Of a stretch of DNA of 64,000 nucleotides, positions 22,471-34,816 are shown one piece after another (the first letter of the stretch is position 1; each line of letters starts with the position of its first letter). This DNA comes from Hypoxylon rubiginosum (Eukaryota; Ascomycota; Sordariomycetes; Xylariales; Hypoxylaceae): contig CADCXA010000048.1 of NCBI GenBank assembly GCA_902806565.1, positions 248,001 to 312,000 on the forward strand. The letters are read 5' to 3'. A model generated the notes under the pieces. The model did no database searches. It was given only the letters and a program-made list of their open reading frames with translations, and was not told where the DNA came from. The translations under genes and the position numbers were made by a program.

Positions 22471-24985
22471 ATGGAATCATTAATCGAGCTCCATGATGTT
22501 GGAACCAAGGTATTCAGCGCATTTGAAGGACTGCTTAGCCTGAATAATTATAATCAATTTACTGGGCGTCACCACTTGGCTAGCGAAGCGCAAAGATTCC
22601 GGCTATGGGCACATAGTCTAGGTCTACATCAACAGGGACACGCATCCCTTGATTACCGGGTGCGAGATGCCACTGTCGTCAAAGACCGGCTGGCCGAAGT
22701 CCTTTTAAAATTGAAAGAGCATCTAGAGAATTTATTAGCTATTGCTAAGGGCGAGCGGCTCCCTTACGAGCAGGACGTTAACGCTGATATTGACGAAGAT
22801 GACGATGGTGCAGCCTCCGTCAGTAGCGATGCCGAGTCTTATGCTAGCAAGCAAAGTCATTCTGACGACGATGACTCCGTTCATGAGGTTGACTTCCGCC
22901 TTCAGAGCCTGACAGAAAGCTTAGACGCACTATATAGTCTGGCGACGAAGATTAGGAACCCACGTAATCGCCCGCAGCGTACGAACAACCAGCTTTATAA
23001 ACGCATACCGACTGAAGTTCGATCTTCATTTATTGAAGAGCGTGAAGCAGCTGAGATCGCCGTCATAGCTTGGACACATCGTCATCAGCTTATTGAGGAA
23101 ATCAGTCCCCAGGAGGCTGTTAATTTACAGCTCACCCTAGAAGAACTGATCGATCGATACGCTACTAGGTCCAACTGGCTTGTTTGTAGGACGGGTATTG
23201 CCAATGCCCGCCGCAAGCAGCAATTCATTTACTGGAGGGACCACGCTCTTCGACTAAGCCGGGCCCCTGTTCGCAGCAAACCCACCGTACCAGCCGTCGA
23301 ACATTCTACGGAATATATAGGAGATGAGCCGGCCGTCACCCGGCAGAGCCAGCTTAGCCACAGCGCGGTAGTGGAGCAGGCTGCGTTGGCTGCGGCGCCG
23401 TCGTTAGCGACTTCAGCAACGAAACTGGAGGCAGACTTTGAGAAACCGGATGATTTGAAATCGGTCATTTCACACCAGAGTTACGCGTCGACGGCCATGA
23501 ACGTGAAGGGCGGGAAGCTCGAGTGGCCGATGCCACCTACGCAGATAACGGTCAATGGTTACTTTACCTGTCCCTATTGCAAGATATTATGTCCTCAGCG
23601 GTACTTGGCTAAAAATGCCTGGCAGTAAGTATCAACATGCATATGTAACATACAAGGCATGTGAGTAAAGCGTCTGCTGACCTCCTTTCTATAGCGTACA
23701 CCTTATCCATGACTTACAGCCCTACTACTGCACGTATAAAGATTGTTCAGATCCCCATCGACTCTACGGGACGAGGCAAGAATGGATCGATCACGAAAGC
23801 CAACATTCTCGTGTGTGGCATTGCCAGGCGCATGGCGAAGAGTTCGAAACACAACCCAGCTACGTAGAGCACTTGAAGGTGTCTCATCCTGAGGTCACGC
23901 CGGAGTACTTTTCTCCTGAACTCATTGCCGCCGTTGTTGGTCCGTCCCTGAAACCACGCCGCGATTGTCCGTTTTGCCCCACGGCCTTCTCCGAAACCAT
24001 CGAGATGCAAAAACATATTATATTCCATCTTGAACGATTCGCTCTTCTCGCCCTGCCTCCACTAATCAGGGGCGACTCAGAAGAAGAAGATAGCTCGGGT
24101 CGTCCGTCAGACAGCCACGAGGTGCAACACCACGGCCGCCAAAGTTCGGTCCTAGGGGATTTCGATGACGCGGATGGGCGGTCGTTTGCTGATATCTGCT
24201 ATCGCGCTAACACGCAGGGTTATGGAGATGACCAAAGCCTCACTAGAAAGAGTCTGCATCAGATACCTACCTTTAGCAGCGATGTCTCTAGCTCGCCTAT
24301 GGTATGGGCGTGGCTCGAATGTTTCGCGGGTGACCCGTTGGCCGGCGAGGCTAGTGTAGAATGGCCTAGCGAATACAATCAGGTACCTCGTCCGTTGTGG
24401 CAGGATATCGCGGACGAAGCGTTCCTAGACAAGATCCATGTGGATGTACCGCCGGATACGGCAGCAGATTACCTACGCATCTATCAAGAAGCAGGCGGAA
24501 ATCAGAATAAGATTCTTCAGATCATCCGGGACGAAGGGCTCGAAGATCGCATGCGATACTGGATACCCGTCACACAGAGATTATCTGCAGCTAGCGACGG
24601 CGGTCCTGCCAGTTCAATCAGCCCCCATGATAAAGCACCACTGCCGTCACTATTCCCGGAGCCATACATAGGGCCGCCAGCACCTGTATACCACATGTCT
24701 GGTCTCTTAAGAGATGACCACAGACTAACACGTACACGCAACAATCCTTCCAGTTCGAACAGCCCGGGGCCAGACATACATGTTTCCAAGCCGCAGTCAC
24801 CCACGGAGCCCTCGAGCCGGAGCCTAAGAGGCGACTCTCCACTAGCGCGTACGCGCGACGATCCTTCCAGCTCGACCACCCCCCGTGATATAGCACCACC
24901 GTTACCAAAGACAGACGCCTATAATTCCAAGCTGGGTTCGCTCGCGCCATTGCGAGTCGATGGCTTCGGGCGCACTCTTACATGA
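22471..24985 (+). CDS. acuF-like C2H2 zinc-finger protein
   Basis: An 814-residue protein from exons 22471-23624 and 23695-24985 (70-nt intron, frame closes). The N-terminal about 250 residues are helical (ELHDVGTKVFSAFEGLLSL) as in the fungal group annotated as oxidoreductase acuF-like C2H2 zinc-finger proteins, with an acidic Ser-rich loop around 115-140. Zinc-finger-like units follow: CPYC at residues 367-370, YYCTYKDC plus HESQH, WHCQAHGEEF with HLKVSH, and CPFCPTAFSETIEMQKHIIFH. The C-terminal third is low complexity, Pro/Ser-rich, and contains two imperfect repeats (RTRNNPSSSNSP and RTRDDPSSSTTP). Role unknown; the name acuF-like does not imply enzymatic activity. It is divergent from the DUF7580 gene. 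Confidence 0.85.
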
Positions 24986-25643
24986 GTAAATACGAAGACG
25001 AAGACATGATATCATGGGTTATGGGCCGATGTACCGGTAGGTATTTAAAAAAAAATCATTCCAGAACAGCGGGCATATTGGCGGAAACTAGGTAGATATA
25101 GGACTCGCTTAACCAGTACATGTTATCTTATAAATAGCATAGCTTACGGGACTTACTCGGTTCTCAACAGCTGATAAGAGAAACCCTCGTTATATATCGA
25201 CCTCCGCCATGGAACATACGAGGATAAACCGAGACCATCCGTAAAGCATCTAAGATAGGAGTTCGATACGTAATATTATGATGTTCGTAAAAATTCATGT
25301 GCTTCCTCTAACCCGCCTAGTATATACAGCGTATATCCAATATTATCAACATCCGTTGCCACTGTCATGAAACTCTGACACCTCCCTTTTGTGAACGCGT
25401 AAAAAAGACAGCGGACCAATTGCTGTCAGCACAGTACCAATACCAAGGCACTGGATAAGTTAGTCGATCTACATCCCCAGTTAAGAAACCCATATGAGCA
25501 ATGTTCTCCCACACCAAGTCCAAGACGCCTCGCAAATGCAATAACCTGCCGCCTGCCGGATTTCAAACCACCTCAAAGCAGACTACCTTCTCCTTTTCGT
25601 CTTCATCTTTATCGCTCTGGGAAGATTCCACAATTCCCGGCAA
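24986..25643. other. convergent intergenic region
   Basis: 3' flanks of the C2H2 and Chs7 genes. No gene or structured element seen. Confidence 0.6.
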
Positions 25644-26771
25644 CTAGTAGCGGGACATTCGGTTTCCTGAAGGAGACGACGAGTGATCATAGGGGCTAGG
25701 ATGATAGGGGTCGTCCGTGTAAATAGTCGTACGGCGCTCCTCTTCGGGTAGAAGCTCTTTCACTTCCCAGTTGTTCATCCGAGTACCGACAGAGAATTCG
25801 AGGTCTTCCTTAGTGATCGAATCCCAATACTATAGATCATGGTTAGAATCGGCTATCAACTAGAAATGGAGACGGCTTGGACCTACCTTGTAAACCATCA
25901 TGACCGCGAGGAGGTTGCAAGTCGTCGCGAAGAATAACCCGTCGACATAGTGGCTCGTCGCCTGGCAGATCGTGGAGCTGAGGGCATATAGGATGACCTG
26001 GCCGACGATGAAAAAGAAGAGGCCAAAGGCAATATCTCCCAACGGCCAGCGGTCTTCCAGGGTCCGAGCTACCAGCAGAATCTGCAACGCAACGTAGATG
26101 ACGAGTTGCACGCCATTTAAAAGGTAGAGAACGGTGAACAATCCCACCGTGTTCGCCGGACCCATGCCTGCCCATGACTTAAATGTAGCTAGCGATACGA
26201 GGAACGATACGACGAAGGCGGCGAAGGAACTGAGTCGGAGCATCCAAATCGACAGCGGAGTACCATCCTCGTAGAGCTGGAAGCCGACAAACCCGTTGAT
26301 CAGCAGAGAGGTGATCATGGCGGACGTCAGACCGGACTGTATCGCGACGAAGTAGGGGTAGGGATCGGAGCCGGGAGGGACTACGCCGGCGTCGACGCAG
26401 AGGGAGATGAACGAGAGTAGCATGTAGAAGTAGAAGAAGGCGAGAATCTCCTTGCGGCCTACAAACGTACGAGAGTTAGAATAGGTAGGACGCGAACCAT
26501 TTGATAGAAACTAGTAGACGAATTACGTACCAACAGCGGTGAATTTCCCTCGGATGTGTAAGATCATGACGACGGTCATGATCAGGGCAATGATGTGCAT
26601 GAAGCTAGATGCGCCCTGGAATATGATGGTATTGGCGAGCTCGATATTTCGGGCGAAGCAATCGGTCTCGATACCGACGCCGCTCGAGATAGAAGTAATG
26701 GGACCGACGGAAGGACATAACGGCAAAGGAGCCGTATGGCAGATGTCGGTGAAGTCCCCGAAGCCGCCCAT
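25644..26771 (-). CDS. chs7: chitin synthase export chaperone Chs7
   Basis: ER membrane chaperone needed for exit of class IV chitin synthase (Chs3 type) from the ER. Exons 26771-26531, 26458-25887, 25829-25644 give 332 residues; all introns are GT-AG. Diagnostic family sequences: [11 protein letters not shown] near the N-terminus, [103 protein letters not shown] and [15 protein letters not shown]. Seven membrane segments are visible. The tail ends in a Ser/Tyr-rich segment after [15 protein letters not shown]. Length and sequence match the family, so it should be functional. Confidence 0.97.
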
Positions 26772-28077
26772 CTTGTCAGCGACGACGGGTGACTGTCTAA
26801 TCTCTTCGTTGTTGGTGAGAGGAGAGCGAATGACGAGGTCGAGCCGGCGGGGTCGATGGCACGAGAGACCAAGACCAAGCTACGAGTAGCGGTCGTGATG
26901 TGCGACAACGACTAAAGTAACCGAACACGGACGGCGGACGACGGACACCGGATGAATGAGACGACGAGACGATTCGGGTTGGAGAGGAAACGAAAGTACG
27001 TAAAAGCGTGTTACGGGTACGGATTAGTATTATCTAGTGGTACAATGGAAATGGAGCGAATGACTATATTATTTTAAGTAACGAATTGTATTTGCACTAT
27101 GACATGATCAAGGTTGGGCCGGTGCGTTTGGCTTTCGTTGCTTGGCCAAACGTCTATTCGGGGGCTGGAGAAGAGATGGTTGGATTGGTTAGAAGAAGGT
27201 TGGCCTTAGTGAGGTTGGCGTTGCTATGGAAAACCGAAAAAAGGGTGTGAGACAAAACGGGACCCACCTATCGGCCAAGTTTCGTTTCTTTTCTTACCTG
27301 CGGCCAGGCCAGACAGCGAATGAACAGGCCTAAAGAGCTCGTATTTGATGGCGGCAGGGGTCAGGGAACCTAGACGCTTAACCCTTTTTGATTAGATGAG
27401 CGACGAAACAGCGCTAACCCTATTTGGTATAGTCAGCGAATCAGGCTTAGCTAATATCATATGCAGTCCGGTAGTCATATATCGATATCGAATTATTACG
27501 AGGGGCAGTGCCAGAGTGCCAAAAACACCACAGTAGATGATTGAACCATCCAGCCATCCTACCGAGAAGAAATATATCAGATGAATCGCCCTTGACACAT
27601 AACTGACATACTAAATGTGAGTGTATCAACCTAGCAGCGTATCGCTCTATTATGGACTCGCACTACGTCCAAATCCGATCGCGAACTCATCCTACTCGCC
27701 AGCCTGCTTACCATTCTTCACCTAATACTTGGGGTATTGGGGTTCGCTCCCGTCATTGTGTCTTCATTCTTGAGCCAATAGCCAATTACCATCCGGGGTG
27801 AAGTCGAACACCGTCGATCGTTTCGATGAAGGTTTCGATCTACCATAGGCTGATATCATTCGTGAGGGGTCAATTCTAGATCACATGGGCTGACACTCTT
27901 TGTTTGTGTATATAGAGAGGGTGCTCAAGTGAACTCGTTCTCAATAATAACTTGGACCTTTCCACTTAGATGTCCACCTTGATGAATCTTGAATCTTGAG
28001 TTCGAAAAAGACATTACAGTGGCTTGATCAATACCGCCTACAACAAAATCATTCGGATATAAACATCCAAGACCAAG
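26772..28077. other. divergent intergenic region
   Basis: Promoters of Chs7 (-) and the small gene at 28078 (+). Short frames here show no protein-like features. Nothing else seen. Confidence 0.6.
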
Positions 28078-28371
28078 ATGTCGAAAGCGTTTACGGCCGC
28101 CAAGGAGAAGTACCAGGCTGTGATCGACGACGCCGGGAGAGGCGACTTCGTCTGTGAGCACACGCGCCGCGTTTCCATAGATGGCTAACCCGACATCATG
28201 CTGACTTTCCCGCCCCCGTCAGGCCGGACAAACCGCATCGGCACCACTCGTCACCCGTCCAGCGGTGACTGCCATGCCACCAACTTTGTTCATCACCCCC
28301 AGCAGAGACGGAGGAGCAGCACGAGCATGAAGGACAAGATCAAGGATATGATGAACCGGCCGGCTTATTAA
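28078..28371 (+). CDS. small basic protein, 74 residues, unknown
   Basis: Two-exon gene: 28078-28153 and 28223-28371. The 69-nt intron has donor GTGAGC, a GCTAAC/GCTGAC branch candidate and acceptor CCGTCAG; both exons join in frame and end at TAA. The ATG follows a purine-rich AAACATCCAAGACCAAG leader. The protein begins MSKAFTAAKEKYQAVIDDAG, then RTNRIGTTRHPSSGD, a His-rich piece (NFVHHPQQRRRSS) and the amphipathic basic tail KDKIKDMMNRPAY. I do not recognise a family. No signal peptide or membrane segment. The coherent splicing makes it more than a chance frame, but expression is unproven. Confidence 0.65.
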
Positions 28372-28737
28372 GCCGCATGCATTTCCCCTGGAGCGGGGAC
28401 GAAGGATGACGGGACATAAGGGATTGGTGGTATTAACTGTTATATGTTTACCTACTGCTTATATTGACACGAGAATGACTGTGTTACTGCGTTCCATTAT
28501 TTCCCCAACCCTCTTTACAAGTGATATGTGCTAAGGCTGTACGGTATAAGTGACCAAGCCGACGCCCCTTTCCATGTACCATCGGCGTCTTTTATGCCCC
28601 ATCTCGCGTAATACCTAACGCGCCCCCTCAGTATAAGATAAGTCCGAGGCATGGGGTGGTAGGCTCTCCAACAGTCACACAATATGTCTCTCGTTTGACA
28701 TAATCCGCCTTCTTAAGAATAGAAAGAGTCGAATCAG
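28372..28737. other. convergent intergenic region
   Basis: 3' flanks of the small gene and of the Cys-rich membrane protein gene. Nothing else seen. Confidence 0.6.
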
Positions 28738-29785
28738 CTATTTTATATCCGAACGCCGCTCCTGCGGCACTGGCCCTCCGTCCAGCTCGTGATACTGCGG
28801 CGAGGTAGACGCTTCAAGCTCCGAAACGGTATTGAGGTTCATAGGTTGATGTGGCTGCTGTTTCTGCTGCTGCTGCTGCTGGCTAGCACCCCCGGCCCAT
28901 AAATTACTCGGGGTCGGGGCGCCGGTCGTCGCGTAAGACGCGTGTCGGCTGTCCCACGTCGGCGCATGGCTGCTGAGCTGCGACACCACGGACGTTCTCC
29001 CATTATTGGTGAGTGAGGGACTAGGGAAAGCCGGCGACGGTGTACCTTGGACGGTAGGACTGCCGGCGTATGAGTCTAAGTGATGTTAGCACTTACTAAT
29101 GATCGTCTACGTCCCATGGAAACTGACCCTTATACGGACTCCACGGTGGATTGGAAGTCCCCATGTGGTCGTCGGCCACCACTTGTTTTTCACGGGCATT
29201 GGCAGCGCGCCGCCTCATGTATAGAAATACGAAGCAGATGATCAATATCAGAGCAGCCACGCCCCCTACCGTCCCTCCTACGATCTTGGCAACGGGCGTC
29301 TCGCTACTGCTGTGGGACGTATCTGCCTGGTTTGATGATGCTGGAGTCGGGGTCGCCGAGGAGGTAGGACTCGTCGAAGCGGAAATCGTTGAGGAAGAAG
29401 AAGTTGCTGAGGAAGAGGTTAAGAAGATGCTTGCATTCTCAGGGTCGTCCGATAATTTAGCCGCGACCAGGTCGTCCGTCGGACAGGAGCCATCGCCGCA
29501 CGGGTTCGACCTGCAGCATCCCATAAACGGCCCGCTGGTACAGGTGAACCAGTTCTGGCGAGTTCCGGGCGAGGCGCAGTCCTGGACCGAGATCTCGTCG
29601 TACCTAGAAGTGTCGAAGCCCGCCGGGTACAGGCCGGACGACGGACAGCGTCCCGAGCCGTCGGCGCACGGGTCGACGTCGCAGCATCCGATGAACCTCT
29701 CCCGGCTGTCCTGGCAGATGTAAAAGTCGCCTCCGGCAGGGCACGAGAGCCCAAAGTATTCAATCGGGTTACTGGTGTTACTCAT
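28738..29785 (-). CDS. Cys-rich single-pass membrane protein
   Basis: Exons 29785-29128 and 29075-28738 (52-nt intron, donor GTCAGT, acceptor ACTTAG) encode 331 residues. The N-terminal part carries two related Cys-rich units: FYICQDSRERFIGCCDVDPC, then DGSGRCP, and WFTCTSGPFMGCCRSNPC, then GDGSCP. A Ser/Thr-rich stalk (about 125-165) follows, then a membrane segment (about 168-190, GGTVGGVAALILIICFVFLY) stopped by RRRAAN. The cytoplasmic tail is Pro/Ser-rich with a QQQQQQKQQ run. No cleavable signal peptide is obvious, so the ectodomain would have to be exported by the internal anchor. The layout resembles fungal surface sensors, but function is not known. Confidence 0.8.
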
Positions 29786-30500
29786 GGCTGCGAGTTTTCG
29801 GGGTAACGAGGGACTGGCGGTCTGGGTGGTGTTGAAAGTTGGCTATTCACATCTGGACTCTGGAGATGCACCTCAACTACAGTTAGCGCATGGTAGTATG
29901 TTGAACAAGGTAAGGTAGAGTTGAGTCGAGTTGAAGCAGAGTACAGATTGTATTATTAGGGGTCTGCTCAGCGTTGAGGTACTAGGCGTAGTTTGTAATT
30001 ACTGGTGAAACTAGGGCGACGACCGCCACACGGCTTAGGCCTAGGTAAACAGACACGAGATTGCATGCATCGCCATGCTCATATTACAAGTTATAGGTAC
30101 AATGAGCTATCAGAATCCAAGCTGTTGGAGCCGGCAGAGGTACTACCCACACCAACAGCGAATGTTTGCTAGCCCGCCAACCAACACAATCTATTTTCGA
30201 GCCGTTGGTAACACGGAACGGTCCACTGCGCAGATGAAAACTATTCTGGGATTTCATGTTCGGGTTTATAACATGCTCAACCCCAAGTCTGAGAGGGCAT
30301 TTCTTTGCGAATGCCTCGTAAGTTGATTTACAAGTACCTCTCATGGCCATCGTTAACGTAGGAGAGGTCCATGCACCGCAATGTGCCTGCATTTCTGTAG
30401 CGAGATGGCAGGGTCGCAATCACATCTCACACGGAGGCTTTGTTAAGATAACATCTACCATGGCGTCTAAACATGATTAACCATCACGGCTATGCAGCTA
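29786..30500. other. intergenic, promoter of the Cys-rich membrane protein
   Basis: No supported gene. Frames at 30075-30419 are short and lack features. Confidence 0.6.
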
Positions 30501-32574
30501 TCACGTCCCCACTTGCGTTCCCTCCCTGTCCCAAGTTATCTTGATAGGCTCATGATTGCCTGAGAACTTCTGTCCTGCGAACCACAACTCGAACCTCAAG
30601 TCCGCCGCGGCAACGATGGCCCTCACTTCGAAGGTACACTCGTAGAACTTCTTACCCTGCAGTAACAGCCGCCGCGATTTACGCTTTTTGATCATGTCGC
30701 TTTGGTTGACCCCCGTGAGGTCGCTCTTGACTACACAAAGTTGTTTTGCCCCGTGCTGCTTCATGTTGCTCGGCAAGAGGTCGCGCTCTAGGCCTGAGAT
30801 CATGATGATAGAATCCCAAGTACGGTTCGAGTCTTTAGGGTCTACTTTCTTGTTGAATTTCGAGATGATGGGAGCGCTCGTGCTCACCGAGTCACCCTAC
30901 GCCATGTTAGTTACGTACGGAGGAGACTACGTTCAAAACACGCACCCTTCTAATGAGCCAGTCGATTTGACCGATGGCATATTGCTCCCCATCGAAGGGA
31001 TCCGTCCTTATATCCTCATCAAAGTGTATGTCCGGATTATATCTGGTCTTGCAAACGATCCCGTAACTCGCCCGAGCAATCCTACTTACTATGACTGGGG
31101 TGGGAGACTCCAGCTTCTGCAGCCGGTCTAGTAGCAATCCCTTGACTACGACGAGCTGCGGGTTAGGGGTTTGCAAGACCTTGACTTGATGTGCGTTAGG
31201 GTGGGGGGTAATCATCATTTCGCTTTGGATGCGATCGCGCACGTATTTCGAACTTCCAAGCCCGCCTGATAGGATCATGTAGTTCTGTTTCGCCATGGCC
31301 GTCAGCATACGAACGTTCATCCGAGCTGGTGAACACACACGGACTTACTATTGCCTGGTTCACATTATTAGCCTGCATCCAGTCGAGCTGTTGGTATATC
31401 TTCCTCATGATACTCTCGACGTGTGGATCAAAGAGGGACTGTATCTCCTCCCTATTTCAAAGCCTATTAGATTCATACACGTATGCGACGGTGATCAGAG
31501 CCAAGATACCGTGAAACCACTATCCTGCCACGCTGGATTTGTGCTCCGGTGTGTGTTAGGTCGAAAGGCACGCCCTCCATTGGCAGCTTGTAGCACGTCG
31601 ATTGGTAAACACCTTCTCCGAATTTGTGCTTCGTCGTTCGAAACCTCTCGCTCTTGACAAGTCTCTCGGCATAGTCTGGAGGGAGTCGTTCCACCAAGTC
31701 AGGGAATTGGCTGATACGGTTATTTATCAAGGAGACGAATGCCCTGTCGATCAAGGTCGAACCGATCCCGATGCCATCGACTTGGTTGATTTGAGACAGG
31801 CGCGGAAACGGCTCTCGCGCTTCTACGACCTGCATCAGCGCGAAGTCTGTTGTTCCACCACCTGCGTCCACAGATAGGAAGATGTCGCCCGTTTGGAAGG
31901 CGACCGTAGAGTTCTTGATCGTTCCGACGGCTGCTGCCTCAGACTCGGTCAAATCGACCGTAGCTGTGTGCTTTCGGCCTTCTATGCCGAAGCCTGCGTC
32001 CTCAATGCATCTCTTAAACGCGTTGATGATCTCCTGGCTTCGCCATGTAGTCGGGACACTGAAGATGAACTCGACAGCCAACTCTTTCCACCCGACGTGA
32101 CCAATACCCGTATGTAGTTCCACCGTCGACTTTACGTGTGAATAGATCTCGCGAAGGTAGTCCGAGACTAATGTCTGGGCATCTTGAACCGAGGCTAGGG
32201 CCTGGCTGATGCCTTGTCGGTGCGCATCTTCCAACGTCTGTCGGTCGAGGAAGATTTTGAAGAACTCCCTTTTCTGCTTTTCGAAGGCGTCGTCGTCGTC
32301 GCATAGATAGCCCCACGAGGATAGGCTGTCGTCGTCATTATAGACGAGGCAAGTGTGAACTTTCTGCTCGTTTTTGGTCGAGGTACCTGGCCAGTTGTGT
32401 ATTATCTGGATGGGACTCTGTAAGACTTCTTTTTGCTGTGGCCGCGCCCAGGCGACACCTTTCGCAACTGTGAGCAGATAGACTCTATACAATAACCGGA
32501 ATTGGCTTGTACTTGCCTGTGTAAGTCGTGCCTAGGTCGATAGCTACCAGAATATCAGGTCGTTCGCTTGCCAT
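30501..32574 (-). CDS. fungal Hsp70-like ATPase (actin-like ATPase domain)
   Basis: Five exons (32574-32517, 32458-31510, 31451-31349, 31284-30946, 30896-30501) encode 614 residues with exact frame closure. Nucleotide-binding signatures of the Hsp70/actin fold are present: phosphate-1 DILVAIDLGTTYTGVAW at the N-terminus, phosphate-2 FLSVDAGGGTTDFAL in the middle and the adenosine motif YMILSGGLGSSKYV. The C-terminal part does not look like the canonical Hsp70 peptide-binding domain with EEVD end; it is of the HSPA12-like type expanded in filamentous fungi. Such proteins are of unknown client and role. Intron 1 starts with GC rather than GT (donor AG|GCAAGT); the others are GT-AG. No signal peptide, so cytosolic (inference). 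Confidence 0.9.
32459..32516 (-). other. GC-AG intron of the Hsp70-like gene
   Basis: A 58-nt intron with donor AG|GCAAGT and acceptor AAAG. It is placed exactly where the DLGTTYTG|VAW motif is interrupted, and no GT donor restores the frame. GC-AG introns are a known minor class with otherwise strong donor consensus, as here. Confidence 0.75.
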
Positions 32575-33283
32575 GATGGGTTAAAGGGTGTAACTATGTG
32601 CATAACGCATTGATTACTAGTAACTGGATAGATATTTGACAGTAACTTTGGATTATCCCCCGGAGACTGTTTCAGAGAGGATGGGACACGACGTTCGACG
32701 TAGAGATAAGGCTGCCATGCACGAGTCTCCTATACATCGGTTTATGTGGGTCCTAAAAGGGGTTAGTTTACTTGTCGACAGCCTCAAATTCAATTTGGGG
32801 GCCATTAGGTAGGAGCACACCTTGACCGACAAGAACTGATGCTTCCTCTCTCGCCCCAGGCTGACCAGCTATTTCTATTCTTAACTGTATCAAAACGTTA
32901 GGTTACAGACAACTGGCCGGATGGCGCAGCATGAATGGAACGATCCTTTGGAGGAACAGTGTCCTCGAAGGTCGCACATAGGAATACAAATAATCAAATT
33001 AAGTATAGCTGCAGCCCCCGACCGCTAAGAAAATGCATATTATATTACACCCTTTTCGCCGGTTACCTCTATGGGGTGTTTACGCCGGTCTAAAACGCCA
33101 CAGAAAATAGCGAGACAGCCTTCCTTGTGTCCCACGGACCTGCAAGCACCCGTCCTCGCTCTTCACGCCATGTACTAGGCGAGTCTCAGCTGTCTCAATC
33201 GATTGGATTCTTTCTTCACCCTCCTTTTCCTTTCTTCAGCTGCCATTAGGTTCGCGCTTCATTATTCCCGTCTGTTTAGCACG
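32575..33283. other. divergent intergenic region
   Basis: Promoters of the Hsp70-like gene (-) and the S/T-rich membrane protein gene (+). No gene seen; CT-rich sequence precedes the + strand start. Confidence 0.6.
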
Positions 33284-34638
33284 ATGGCTTTATCTTCCGT
33301 TACAACAGTAGGAACTTCGCCTACATATGTTACTACGACTGTGTCCTCGCCAACAACAACTTACCCAACTACTATTTCAAGTTCTGTTGCGATCGTCGAC
33401 ATATACACAAAGCTACCAGACCAGCCGAACTATGTCTTTGAGTCAAAAGAATGGTGGTCGTTTCCCGCTTCTACGACTTCTACAACTTCTTCCCCTAGCC
33501 ATACTACGGTTAGCTCAACTACCTCTACATCGATAAGCACAGGAGGGCTATCGTCGCCATCCCCAGTGCCCACAAATGCAGCACAGCCGGCCCAGGCGTT
33601 TAGCAACTCTGATCTTTCCCGAGGTGCAATCGCTGGAATCGCGGTAGGGTGCGCTGTTGCTGGATTAGTTATCGGGGTCATTGCAGGCTGCTTTTTGCTC
33701 CGACGACGAAGACGGCCAGGACCGGAAATTGGCTATCATACCACCCAGCTTGTTAGCCAAGAGAAGCCTTTACAAGAGATTGTGACAGATAAGCTAGAGT
33801 TGGACCAATTCCTCCTCGATTCAACCCCCGATGCTGAAATCAGAGCGGAGCTACGCTCGTTGAACCATCTGCTGCAACAGCATGTTGAAAACAACTACCA
33901 CCTTCAGTCAGTTTCCTGCAGCGTAGATGATCTATCTCAAGCGCTACTCCGACTCGGTCTGGGCCAAGGCGGTGCGATGACGACTACCAAACTTGCCTCA
34001 TTGTCGCTTGACCCGACGAATCGGTACAATGCCATACAGCATGTTATTTCCAGAGTCGCATTTGCTAGTATCGCCTTCGACGAACCTTCTCCCTTCTCCC
34101 TACTGCCACAACCGGTGTTCTTATTCGTGTCTATGATACCTGCGGTAGAAAGTCGCAGGGGAAACACAGATGGTGAGTAATGTTATTCAACTAGTGTTAT
34201 TACGATGGACTGACAGGCCTGATAGCTGTCAATACCGCACTCACTCGATGGCGGCAGTTGTCCGCTTTCCTCCTTCACCCCGAAAGAAGCGATCGGACAC
34301 CATTGGCTCCTCCAGAGGGTATTAACACACACAAAGCGCAACAACTTGCTGTGAATCTCAACACATTCCTCCAACATTTCGTGGCTAGTAGCCGTGAGGA
34401 CAGATATGAACAGGAGAACCACCTACGAGAGGTGATCGCGGAGTGTACTACATTTGGTTATCGTCTGTTCTCCCAACCTTCAGAGTACCGGTTTCGTTTT
34501 GAAGACGGTGTGAATCCAACTAGTATTGTTATATGTCCAGGTCTGGATAAAATCAGTGACGAGGAAGGGCGAAGATATCCTCCGCCAACTCAACCTATCG
34601 TTGTACCGGTTGTTGAAAGTGTTGAGCTGCGGATCTAG
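33284..34638 (+). CDS. S/T-rich single-pass membrane protein, unknown
   Basis: Exons 33284-34172 and 34226-34638 (53-nt GT-AG intron) give 433 residues from the first ATG. The open frame extends about 27 codons upstream of this ATG without another ATG, so an upstream signal-bearing exon cannot be excluded. The N-terminal about 120 residues are a Ser/Thr-rich stalk likely O-glycosylated; a Gly/Ala/Val membrane segment (AIAGIAVGCAVAGLVIGVIA, about residues 120-140) is followed by RRRRRPG. The cytoplasmic part is helical and charged and shows no family I recognise. The topology resembles fungal cell-surface proteins with a stalk. Confidence 0.75.
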
Positions 34639-34773
34639 GAGTAGTTTGGTTGATACTTAATATGACTGCGAACTAGAGATCTAATAAAAATATACTCTAA
34701 TTCTCCTACGTATTGATATTCCTATAGGAAGTGGTACGACTATCCTTACCCCTTAATTTAGGTAGATACATAT

Positions 34774-34816
34774 ACCTAGGTAGGTTAAAAAAAACCGTAG
34801 CATACCTACCTACCTA
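34774..34816. repeat. inverted repeat/hairpin CTAGGTAGGT ... ACCTACCTAC
   Basis: CTAGGTAGGT and ACCTACCTAC-type arms are separated by an A-rich loop. The left arm carries the 12-mer ACCTAGGTAGGT, which also occurs at 10699 and 63588. Confidence 0.7.
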
